In this document: positions 49,301 to 61,300 of the stretch, piece after piece
How the letters are laid out: the number at the start of each line of letters is the position of its first letter
Numbering within the stretch: position 1 is the stretch's first letter
DNA from: Carettochelys insculpta
Lineage: Eukaryota; Chordata; Testudines; Carettochelyidae
Assembly (NCBI RefSeq): GCF_033958435.1
Contig: NC_134137.1
Coordinates: 177,953,501 to 178,017,500, forward strand
Reading direction: 5' to 3'
Length of the DNA stretch: 64,000 nucleotides
Made by a program: the position numbers and the translations under genes
Notes under the pieces: model-generated
Told to the model about the DNA's origin: nothing
Databases searched by the model: none
The model's input: only the letters and a program-made list of their open reading frames with translations

Positions 49301-52300
49301 GGAAGAATGATTTCATGCTGTCATCATGAAACATCCGATAGCTTCTCATCTGTAACATTTTGAAATAATTAAAAAAATCTTAGATACCATTTCTGAAAAA
49401 ATCATTAATTCCAGTTAATATATCTGTCTTGAAGTGTGATAGTCGGCTGGTTATACAATACATTTCACTAGGTCTTTAGTGGGTCTCAAATTTTTTAAAG
49501 TTTTTTCTACCTCCAAATTGTTTCTGCAAATTCTTTTGTGTGGTTTAAATTCTCTCTGGCTAATGGCAGTCTCCCTTGATGCCTCTTCTAATACTGATTA
49601 TCATACTTCAATAGCACAGAATACCCATTTCCCTCTCTTTCGTTGTTATAGCTATTTCAATTAAAGAAGTCAATAGTAAGGGAAACAGAGGAAGATATAT
49701 TTTATTTAACGAATAAAACTATGACTTGGATATAATACTTTTTTTTTAAAAGGAAAAAGAAAAAAGCAACTTCATAGATCGAAGAAAAAGCGAGTTACAA
49801 ATTAACTTAAATTAAGAACTTCTTTCTTAAGTAATTTTACTTTTACTCTAATCCTGGAAATTTAAAATGCCTGTTCATATCCATTTTAGATTTTGCCCCC
49901 CCCACCCCCTCCCCCAGGAAAAACTTTCACCCATTCATACAGTAATAAGAAGCAATAAATGAAGAGAAATGCAAAAATATCCGATGTACAAATAAATTTC
50001 TAAAACTGAATAATTTCCCCAAATTTCACATGCAGAGGGAGCGGTCCTTTTAAAAGCCATGTGATGGGTTATTTAACAACACTGTTAGTGTTAGAAAGTT
50101 CACCTCGCCTTCAGCTCCTGATGGCATCTTGGTAACATTGAATGCTACACGTTTAGTCTGCGTACTGTACACCCGCAGCACCCTAGATAATAGAGAATAT
50201 CATTAAGCATGAATGGGTATCTTACACACATTGCAATATGCTTGACTATTTCATAGAGTTAAAGCACCTTCCTTTTCAATCAAAACTTTAATGATCCAGT
50301 TGGCAGTTATCCTACAAAGGGACATCCTAATAAAGAGGAGGCGATTACTACTGCTATATGTTACAGGACATTAACAAATAAATACATTTGTGCTGCCGCA
50401 AGTTGTATGTCAATATAAAGCCACCACTGTTACCACACAGCTTGTGAATGAAAATGCTTTGCTTTCTACATGGAGTGCTGTGCACATTCTCCAGGAGTGC
50501 TGGTTTCAGTGTTCTCAGGTGCATCATGATGTATGACTCAACACCACCTAGTCCACTGTCTTTTAGGAAATTCTGGCAATGCATGGTGGGGGCAGAAACA
50601 AGTTATGCAGGGGTGACTGGGACTGCTGGGTCAGGTTTCCACCACGCAGCCTTCTCTGCTACCATTTTCTCTCTCATAATTTTCATGTCTTTTTTTGAAA
50701 AATATCACACACCTGCATGACCTTCTTTCCTGTCTACCATCTCTGAGGCTCTCTTGATTGCTGAGAACTGTTGGCAAAGACGACATCCAAATCGTGCAAC
50801 ACGTTTGCATATCTTTTGCTGCCAGTTCTGTTGGGAGAGGCTTTTCCCGACAACCGGTCCATCCACACGGGGACAACTGTCAGAAAAACCCCCTCTGTCA
50901 ACAGAACGCTCCTGACCAGCAGATCTCTTCTGAGAGATCTGTGGTCTGGACACATACTTTTGTTGACAGAAGCCTGCAGTCTAGACATAGCCTGCACAGC
51001 TCTGCACTACTGTCATGAGTGCGGCAAACACAAGATAGCAAAAGTGACCATCCGTCCCGTTTTTGGTGGGACAGTCCCACATTTTGGATGCGCCCCCTAC
51101 TTAATTTAGAAGAGGGACTAATTGTCCTGTAGTTTCCGCCAGCAGCCGTGGCTGCCCCGTCCCTGCCACTGAGGCTCGGGGAAAGCGGCGGGGGAGGGGG
51201 AGTTATGTGGCTGCCCAGTCACTGCTGCTTCCTTGGGGCTCCTGGGAGAGCTGGGGGCTGCTGCAGCCCTGGGCTCGGGGAGGGCGGGCGGCTGCTGCCT
51301 CTTTCCCGGCTGCCCGCGGCTTGGAGAAGCCGGGAGGAGCTGCCCCTCCCTCCATATCTTACTGTCCCGTATTTGGGACAGGGAGATATGGTCGCCCTAA
51401 TGATACATAATCCTTTGGTGTCTGCAGAACCACAAGAGGCACAGGGAACATGGACTTTCAGTGATTTGTTCAGAGAAGCTTATTCATGAGGTGCGGATAC
51501 GCCCTTGAGGGAATATCAGAGCTCAAAATGAAATAGAAAAGACCTGAACAACTTCATGGGATTTGCATGATGATTCTATCAGCTCCTACATAAATTTTCA
51601 CTGAAAAAGTAAATTATATTTCTATCCATTATTGTTGCAGTTTTCTTACGAATGTTAATTGAATGCAGAGACCTGTGCAAGATTATCTTCCTAAATCTGC
51701 ACTGAAGACTTAGTTCATGTCTTTTAGTGTGTGAACTCTGAAGTATAAAGACATTTTAAATATCACTATTATTTCACAGTTGATAATATTTTTAGAAATA
51801 TTCAAATATTGTATCCCACGGAGATTCCCAAGGACTACTCGGCCTTCCTACTCATCCTCTCTGTGAACCACTTGCAGGATCCACTCCTGCTCCAAGTAAA
51901 ATCAGTACCCTCTGTAACAGACCCCTCATCATTATGAAGGCTTTCCAGGTATGCTGGTATATTCCGTTTCTTAATTTCATCCTGCAACTCCGTGTTGCAC
52001 CTCAGGAAAAGAGGCTAATAATCCAAAGAAGAGGGAGAGGAATGCTAAAAGGAAAGAGCCATGATGGGGAAGGGATTTATGAAAAGAGCAGCATTTTACA
52101 CCTCAAGCTCTGGAGCGAATAAAACCAATAAATGATAAAGGTTAACATATATCCATCTTTTCGTCTTCAGTACACAATAGAGACAAAGGGATATACATAA
52201 ATAATGGGGTAAGATTTTGGTAACAGAAAGGTACCTAAGATCAAATGAAGTACAGCACTAGCTAAATGCCTGTGTAATATCTACTGTCTATGAAGAGAGC

Positions 52301-55300
52301 CCATTGATATGCTACTTTTCTGCATTACGGAGACTCAGAACGCTTTGGTACTTAAGAAATCTCAAATCAGGGACTGCTCTCCTGGATTTTTATTAGCCAG
52401 TTGTGAAGCCTGTCAAAATAGGGTACATACCCCCAAACAATTTATGGTGAATTGCAAAGCTAATATGAAAATAACTGAGTTAAATACAGATTTGTCTGCC
52501 AAACAACCTCACTAATCAGGCTGTTGAGAGTGGGGATATGGAGTGGGATGAAGATAGTTATTCAGTAGAGAAAAATTAAACTTTTGATATCATTCAAAAA
52601 TGCCCAATGGATGATAAATACAATTTGCTTAAAAGTTTAACAAAATTATTTTATGAATGTCCCCTTTAAAGCTTTGCATGGCATTCACCACAGAAATAAA
52701 TTTGAGAATAAACCAGTTCTCACTGTACCTTTGCCATTCCCCTGAAGGACCAACGTAAATAAGAATTAAAAGCCTCCTTTCTAGATACCGGTAACTGTGA
52801 AATTAAAAACATTCAGTTCTTTTCTTAATTAACATCAAACAAACAGTAATAGGAAACATTTAAAACAACAACTCACCTATCACAGCTAAGAGTTGCAATG
52901 TACTGGCCTACAGGATCCCACGTTATTCCTTGTACATAACTCTTGTGTTCATTAAAAATTGCAACTTTTTGTCCTGAAAATGCAAACAGTTTCTAAATTC
53001 CAAAACTCAGTTTCTGTTTCATAAAACACTTTCATTTCAGAAAAACAGGGTGAAGTATTTCAGAAGGTAAGGCACTATGTATTTTTACATTTAAATTGAT
53101 CATTGTCTCAAAGTTTTTAAAACAGAATTACAGAACTGGACTTTGAGAGATCATTGAGTCCAGACCCCTGCACTCACAGCAGCATCCACCACCAGCTACA
53201 TCCCTGACAGATGTTTATCTGACTTGCCCCTCAGTACCCTAGCTGTAATAATGAAGTACATTTGAGGACCCAACAAGGATCAAACTCACAACCCCTAGTT
53301 TATAAGATCAGTACTCTAACCACTGACCTAATATCTTACAATGATGGTAAAAAAAAAAATATTTGCTTTAGTCACAAAGCCACCAGAACATTTAGGGATT
53401 TAAATTGTTTTTTCCCAAGTCTGCTGTTTTCTGAAAACAAAAGTTATTTTATCAGTAGAATTCAGGCTTTTAAATACCCCTACTTTGCCTATTAGACTAA
53501 ATAAAAAATTGTCGCTCAGGGAGGTGGTGTTTCTACAGCAATGCAAAAACCTTAGATAAAAATCTACAGACGCACAATCCAGTCAATGGCATCACTCTCT
53601 GTAGCATAATGGGGGAAGAAGGGAGAAAGAGACTGGGGGGCTCTAGGTGGCTCCCAACACCAGTTCCCCGGTGGGTGGAAAGTTTTGTGGGTCAAATTGG
53701 ATAGCATTAGAAACCCTTTCCTGCCACTGTTACAACGGTACAAACCATGACAAAACTAGAACTAGGCAGATATATATTTAAATGATCTTTTTAGTGATAC
53801 TTTAAACAAGGCATACCGAATATGTAGCTCTTCACTAAGTTAATTTGTGGCCCTTCACTGACAGTACCACATTATGTTCTACATATTAGCTCGTAATTGA
53901 TTAATATTTTTAATGTTGTAAATTATTATAAATTGAAGAAGTGCTTTAATTTGATTTGCTGTCATTGGCAAAAAACAAGTGGTTCAGTGGAACTGATCAT
54001 CAACTTTTTCTATAACACCAAAAGAACGAGAGTTATCCAGCCAGAAATTATTGGACTCCACTAACAAATGGTATGCACACAGTTATATAATATTTTATGG
54101 GAGGTTTTGTACAGTGACAGTAATATGAATCAAATTCTTGCAGGTAAAAAGTTGAGACATGTTAAATAAGCACACTCCAACCCTCTTCTGAAAACTGTGT
54201 TTCCTCTGTGAAAAGCATACTGATATTTTTTAAGTCATTTCCACAAGGATGGAGGACTAGCAAGACCAGTTCCACATATCCAGTATATGTGCAATGCTCA
54301 ATTACCTTATATAGGATGAAAATTTCAATATCATAAAAAAAACACACAGTTGAGTCAGACAATCAGTGATGATAACCAATTTTGGGGACGGTGTGACAAC
54401 ACAGGAAGATACCTGAGGCTTTACTGTTTTTTATTTAATCAGTTAGGACTGCTATTTGGAACTTGAACCTTGATGCGCTGGAAAACCATGTGAAATACTT
54501 TCTTGCTTTAGATGCAGCTGACAGTTTTGTAATGGTTGCTTAGTGTGTCACTGAAGTAAGAGCTGCAGGAAAATCTGACCTTGACATATGGGAGAAATTT
54601 CAAAAAGGTAAGTGGATTGTTAGAAAGTTGCCAGTTCCTTTGGGTCAGAGGAAGCCCTAGAACACAAAAATAAAGCAATGAAAGCTGTTGGGGGTGGGGG
54701 CAAGTGTTGTTGGGCATAAACACAACACCCACATACTTTTTTCCTGCTTCTTTCCTGACAACCTCAGAATTCTGATTTCAGAGAAATTATTAAGCATGGG
54801 TGGAAGGACTTTTCTGGAAGTAACCAAGCATCAGACCTACTATGTGCCATTAAATGCTAAGAAGAGGTAATTTTAAAATACAGAATGAGCTTACTCACAT
54901 TGGTAATCTATTCGTATGTGACTGACCAACACCTTACTGACCTTATGGCCTTTTAGCAGAACAACGATACATGGCGTAGCTGAGTTACAAGCTCTCAACA
55001 AACCAGATATTGCGACAACCTCTAACAATTTTGATGATGCTTTATTATGAGCCAACCATAAAACAAAAAACAAAACTAAAATTTACTTCACGTTTAACAT
55101 GCATGAATAGGAATCAATTAAAAATATTTGCAAAAAGAAGTGATACCAGGGTACTATAACTGTCCAACACAGGGACTCTGCGGGCATTCCCAGAGATACA
55201 AAGATGCTCCTGTCTCATGTCTGCATGGATTACAACTACACACTTTGTTCAAAAAAAAAAAAAATCCAGAATGAGAATTCGTAGTAGTAGTCTGTGTCTT

Positions 55301-58300
55301 GGAGCTTAGGCCACTGACGACCATTCACCAGCATCTTCTGTCCTGGGCAATCCTTTCCAGTTCTGACCAGGTGTATCTCCTCTTTTTGGCATCTGCCTTC
55401 AGGTCTCTATGCCAGGTGTTGCTTGGGTGCCCTCTTTTCCTTTTCCCTTGTGGATTCCAACTTAATGCTTGCCTTGTGATGCTGGTGGTTGTTTTTCTGG
55501 TGGTATGTCCAATCCATCACCATCTTCTCTTCACGATTTACTCTTCGACATGAAGTTGGTGAGTCAGTTGCCACAGGTCTTGGTTGTTGATACTGTATAG
55601 CCAGTGGATCAGGAGGATTTTACAGAGGCAGTTATTAATAAACATCTGGATTTTTTGGAAGGCATCTTTGTTATTCTCCAAGTTTCTGTTCCACACACTA
55701 GTACTGATTTGACATTGGAATTGAATAACCTGATCTAAGGAGATCAAAATGCAGACTAAGAATACCAGACATTCTTTATAAGAAGAAAAGCTATTCTTGC
55801 TTCCCAATCCTTGCTCTCACATCAGCATCGGTGCCCCCCCTCCTCATAGATGATGCTGGTCAGGTATCTGAAGACCTCAACTTCTTCCAGCGTCCTTCCA
55901 CCAAATATTACTGGCTCTGTACTACTGACGTTGATTTTCAAGATCTTAGGTTTTTCCTTTGTGATGTTCAAGCCAATTGTAGCTGAAATGTCAGCAAGGT
56001 CTAACGTCTTCTCCTGCCTCTGTTGGTGGCTGTGGAGCAGAAGTGTCAGATTGTTGGCAAAACCGGGTCATCCAGCATGAGAACTGATCTAAGAATATTT
56101 TCATCACATGGTGTGAGGAAGCTGCTGCCTCTCACCGTCCAGTGGAGTTTCTTTATAGTTCCCTTAATGAGGCTGACAAATTATCTTGCATGCCTTCAAA
56201 ATCATAGTGAAAGGTGTGCACAAGACACACGAGTTAGTGTTGTGTAATGGTACCCGAAACTTCTGCAATATTCTGTTTTTGCGTCTGCTACTAGGGAACA
56301 GAATCGTTATACAGTAAACCCTCGATTTAACAGACTAATAGGGGAGAGGGGTGTCTGTTAATGCCGAAAGTCCATTACAGCTGAATGGTTCTATTGTATG
56401 ACGATGCACTGACCTTCCCAGCCCATCACTCTCTCCCTGTCCTCTGTCCCTCCCTTCCCTTCTCCCGTCCTGCCTTATTCTTCCCCTCATACCTCCATCT
56501 CTGACTCCTGAGACGTGTCTACACGAGCTGGGTATTTCAAAACAGCTAGTCCAACTTCAAAATAGCACGCGCCACGTCTACATGCACCATGCACTATTTC
56601 GAAGTTGAAATTGACGTAAGGCAGCGAGACATCAAAATCACTATCAGAAGATGGAAACAGCGCCCTACTTCGACGTCCAGGGCATGTGTAGACGATCCGC
56701 GTCCCGCGACATCGAAATAGTGGGGTCCTTCATGGCGGCCATCAGCTGAGGGGTTGAGCTGTTCTGTCCAGTCCCTGCAGGGCTCTATGGTCACCGCGTG
56801 CAGCAGCCCTTAGAGCTCCACGCCCCCGGATTTCCTATGGCAGGAAGCTGAGAGCATGCAGGCAGCAGCACAGACACGTGCACACGCTGCATGCCCTCCA
56901 GACACCCCGATCCACCACCCAGCACCCCATGGCAGCCACCCAGCCCCCTGAGTGCACCCAGGGGGACCCACGGCTCCCAGCCAGGGGGACCCACGGCTCC
57001 CAGCCGGGGGGAGGGAGAGCGGCAGACGCCTGGTCAGATGCCGAGATCCGGGACCTGCTGGGGCTTTGGGGCGAGGAGGTGGTGCTCCAGGCAATGGGGA
57101 GAAAGCAGCGGAACGCAGATGCGTTCGCCCAGCTGGCCAAGGGCCTGGCCACCCAGGGTCACCCTGTCTGCACTCCTGACCATGTCAGGAGTAAGGTCAA
57201 GGAGCTGCAGCAGGGTTACGCCTGAGTCTAGGACACAGCCAGCCGGGTCTGGGGCTGCCCCTGATGCTTGCCCCTTTTACAGGGAGCTCAGGGAGATCCT
57301 GGGCCCCCAGTACACCTCCTCCCCCGACGGCCACCCTTGATACCTCGGCCGAGGAGCCCCAGCAGGCCCTGGAGCCGGAGTCCAGCCCTGCACCCCAGTG
57401 GCTCCCCAGAGGAGCCCACCCCTGGAACAGCAGAGTAGGAGAAGGAGGAGGGCTCCAGTGACGGGGGGCTCCTGATTGACCTCCCCTCCCACAGCTCCAG
57501 CAGGTGCCCCTCGACCATGGGAGCAGACCATCAGATATGTACGCCAGGCGCACACTCTCGGGTTAAGGGGCGGGAGCAAGGGACACGACCAGGGCCCCCA
57601 CACGCCCAGCTGACCCTGGCCCACCATGGCCCAGCCAGGCCACGGCCCCAGGACAGCAGAGGCACAACCCCCAGAGCCCATCAGCACCTGGCCCCCAGAC
57701 AGTGCCATGCCCCATCCCTGGGGGTGGGGGGAGCAGAACCCGTGAAGGGGGTCACCCATGGGGACACCACCCCCATCATCCTGGGAGACAGGGGACAGGG
57801 ACCCAGCAGCAGAGGGGTAGGGGACATGGGCCATGGGTCAAGGCCCAGACTAACGGCTGTCTTCACCCTCCCCACTCTCTTCCCCAGTCGCACCATCTGA
57901 GGGCCATGACAGCGTGGGCCCTGCATCTGTCATGCTGTGGCAGCCAGGTGACAGAGCAGGGACCGGCCCCGGGACAAGCCCACCACCACCAGAGCCAGCC
58001 GTGGGCGTCTGCTGACCCCCAGGTCCTTGCCACCCTCCGGCGTCAGGTGGAGGTGTCAGAGCGCTGCCTGCAAATGGAGGAGCGCTGGCTCCACTTGCAG
58101 GAGCAAGCGCTGCCCTGCGCCAGGAGGCCTGGGGGTCCTTCATGTGGACCTTCGAGCAGATCACTGGGACCCTGAAGCGGCTCGCCAAGCGGACGCCACC
58201 CACTGCCGCTCCAGCCGCCGTCCTTCCCAGCCGCCCTCCACCTGCCCTGGAGCCCACCGAGAAGGAGGACCGTGGGGCTCAGGAGCCAGCCTGGCCATAA

Positions 58301-61300
58301 CTGCCAGTCCTCCCGGCCCCCACCCGGCCTCAACAGGGCCTCCGGCCCAGGCGTGGTCGCTCCCCGCCACGCCAGGCACTGGACAGGGCGCAGTAATGTG
58401 GGTGTGGGGGAGCAGCAGTGTGGTGCGGGTGGTGGGGGGGATAGTGAGTGACCCACTGGGATGGCCCTGCTGGTGCTCACCCCACAGCCCGGTCGAAATG
58501 GATCCATAGGACCTCCCGGACCCGGATCCCCTTGTGATCGGCTTGGCAGCTCGGGGCAGGCCATGCCAGCCTCCACAGCCCAGCCTTGCACTAAGGACTC
58601 CCCCTTGCTCTCCACCAGGTTGTGGAGTGCGCAGTACATGCTCACAACCTGCGGGACATTGGTGAGCCCCACATCCAGGCGCGTGAGGAGGCACCTCCAG
58701 CAGCCTTTGAGGCGGCTGAAAGTCCCCTCGACCACCTGGTGCACATGGTTCAGGCGGGTGTCGAACCCCTCCTGGCTGGCGCTGAGATGGCCCATGTAGG
58801 GGCACATAAGGCAGGGTTCAATGGGGTAGGCCGCATCCACTACAAGGCAGAGGGGCGCAGTGGTGTTCCCCAGAGGAATCTCCCTCTGGGGGGGATGTAG
58901 GTCCCCAGCCGGCAGCGCAGGCCCGAGCTCCCATGATGGTCTAGGGTGGCTCCTTCATCCCCAAGGAGGAGAGCTCATCTTCCAGGACATGCTGGGCAGC
59001 CCCTGCCTCAGATACGACCCTGAGGGCTTCTGGCTACTGGTGCTGCTGGGAGTCCATGTTACATGCCCGGGGTCTGCAACCGGTTGTTGGCTCTGTGGAC
59101 CTCATGCTGTGCAGGCCGAATGTGTCTGGGAGGGGCCCTTTAAGGGAGCGGCTTGCTGAAGCCCCGGACGGGCTAGTCCGCCCTGTGACCCTGTCTGCAG
59201 GCTTTCCTAGCCCCATTATTCTGACGGAGGCTGCTTTTGTGTGTAGACACTCCCCTGCAGGGCCCATTTCGATGTAGCACTTTCCTATGTTGACGTTGAA
59301 TGTCGAAGGCACTGGCCCTGGAGGATGTGTGGACGCTAAGCATCGAAATTGCTTATTTTGATTTCGCTATGTCAAAATAAGCTACTTTGACATAGCGTCC
59401 CAGTGTAGACGTAGCTCTAAGTACCAAGAGAGGAGCTGAATGCTGGCCTGGCTCCTTCCACTCCTGCAGCTCTCAGCGCTGTGGCTCCTCCAGCCCCCAG
59501 CAGCCTGAGTGAAGATTGAGCGTAGCTACCCCCAGCCTGCCAGCGGGCAGCAGCCTCCGACACCATGGCTGTGTCTACACGTGCCCCAAACTTCGAAATG
59601 GCCATGCAAATGGCCATTTCGAAGTTTACTAATGAAGCGCTGAAATGCATATTCAGTGCTTCATTAGCATGCGGGCGGCAGCGGCGCTTCGAAATTGACG
59701 TGCCTTGCCGCCGAGCGGCGCGTCCAGACGGGGCTCCTTTTCGAAAGGACGCCACCTTCTTCGAAGTCCCCTTATTCCCATGAGCTCATGGGAATAAGGG
59801 GACTTTGAAGTAGGCAGGGCCCTTTCGAAAAGGAGCCCCGTCTGGACGCGCCGCGCGGCGGCAAGGCGCGTCAATTTCGAAGCGCCGCTGCCGCCCACAT
59901 GCTAATGAAGCGCTGAATATGCATTTCAGCGCTTCATTAGTAAACTTCGAAATGGCCATTTGCATGGCCATTTCGAAGTTTGGGGCACGTGTAGACACAG
60001 CCCATGGCTGCTGCTCAGCGCCATTGCAGACAGCGGCAGCCAGGCACCAACATGCTCCATGTACACAAGGCTGGGGGAGCAGAGCTCCTTTGCCCCATCA
60101 CAGCCCTCCCCTGGCTCCCCTGGCCCCAGCCCCTCCAGCAGATCCTCCAGCCCCAACGGTGGCTCTGGTGCATCTCCGGCATTTATTATGGCAGGGAACG
60201 GGGTCTGTCAGACAACATCCTTTATTTCTGAAGTCAGTTATATCAGGACCCGTTAAATCCAGGGCTTACTGTATATTCCTCAGAGATGATTTCTTACAAT
60301 TGAATCCACTAAGTGCCACCCCATTGCCAGGATGTGACACTTTTAGAAGACCAAACTGTCTCACCAGAAGGCATTTGATTCATCCTCCTAAAAAGCTCTC
60401 CTCCCTCTGAAGTGCTCAAAATGGCTAAGAATCATAGATATAACCATAAATGCACTGGAGGCAGAAAAAACGGAAAAATTGCTGCCGACAAGGGGTGTTT
60501 TTAAAATTGCTATCAAGCGAGGCAACAGAGTGGGATAATCAAAGACATCCAAAACTATCTTCTCCTTTTGGGTATGGATGAGTCTTTGGATGATGAACTG
60601 ATCACACTAGTTGTGTATGAAATGCCAGGAACTCCAGGATCAACCCTTCAACTAATCGTATACCTATGTAAAGATCAGATGCTCACCACCCAGCAAACGC
60701 TTGGTCAGCGCCCTGCCTTTTACGGAGATATATGAGTGTGGTGCAGATGAAGATCAATATGACGTGTCTGGTAGCAGTGACCTAGAGGGAGAGGACACTA
60801 ACAATGACTGAATGTTTTCAGGCTGGTATGACAAGGCTAACTTCCCTATAATAACCAAAGATTTATGTTTTCTTAATGTAAATGATGCATCCCTGTATTA
60901 AAGTATAATTTAAAAAATTTATATTTAAACATTTTTTGAAACATCAAGCTATGTAACTGCTCAAGAATTGTTACATTTGGACCACTGTGGTTGCAGGAGA
61001 AAGTGCTTCCAAGAGGTTCCCCACTTGACCCATCTTTGAGACCACTGTTCTATCAAAATTTCCCGATACTAGACAATCTGGACCGGAAGGGTGTTAGTCC
61101 CGCCACACCCCACACCATGCTGCAGAGAGTGACACCACGGAAATTGTGATTCTGTACATTTTTGTGAATGAAATGACCCCTTCCTCACCCTTTTACCTCT
61201 AACTCCTCATCCACAAAATAAGATTTCACTACATCATGCTCCCAGACGAAGAGGCGTTGCCACCCCAACCTCACAAATCCAGGAACTAATTTGATCCTGT

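Larger units (their letters stand above)
56511..59416. mobile_element. PIF/Harbinger DNA transposon, copy 3 (2.9 kb)
   Basis: Begins AGACGTGTCTACACGAG and ends CCAGTGTAGACGTAGCT. Flanks CTG and CTA differ at one base. The ends carry TTCGAA/ATTTCGAAGT-type motifs as in the 0.71 kb MITEs. It contains a Myb/SANT-like ORF on + and a truncated HARBI1-like transposase on -. The first 300 and last 390 bases match the 0.71 kb MITEs, so this is the best local candidate for their parent type. Confidence 0.8.
56312..60271. mobile_element. pogo/Tigger-like element split by two later insertions
   Basis: Left end CAGTAAACCCTCGATTTAAC at 56312, right end GTTAAATCCAGGGCTTACTG at 60271. TA flanks at 56310-56311 and 60272-60273. 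The host pieces are 56312-56510, 59417-59566 and 60003-60271, about 0.62 kb in all. That is similar in size to the related elements at 34044 and 38236. Confidence 0.75.

Noticed and set aside
50354..50720. Opposed ORFs of 76 and 90 codons in a CHAF1B intron
   Set aside because: No motifs, no splice context and no similarity recognised; compatible with chance.
56794..58509. Many long GC-rich ORFs on both strands
   Set aside because: Shadows of the Myb-like and transposase frames of Harbinger copy 3. Only two frames contain recognisable motifs.
59567..60002. Assembly artefact from a collapsed inverted duplication
   Set aside because: The arms have clustered differences, the ends match the Harbinger consensus and a CAT duplication flanks it, all of which favour a real element. 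Long reads could still overturn this.
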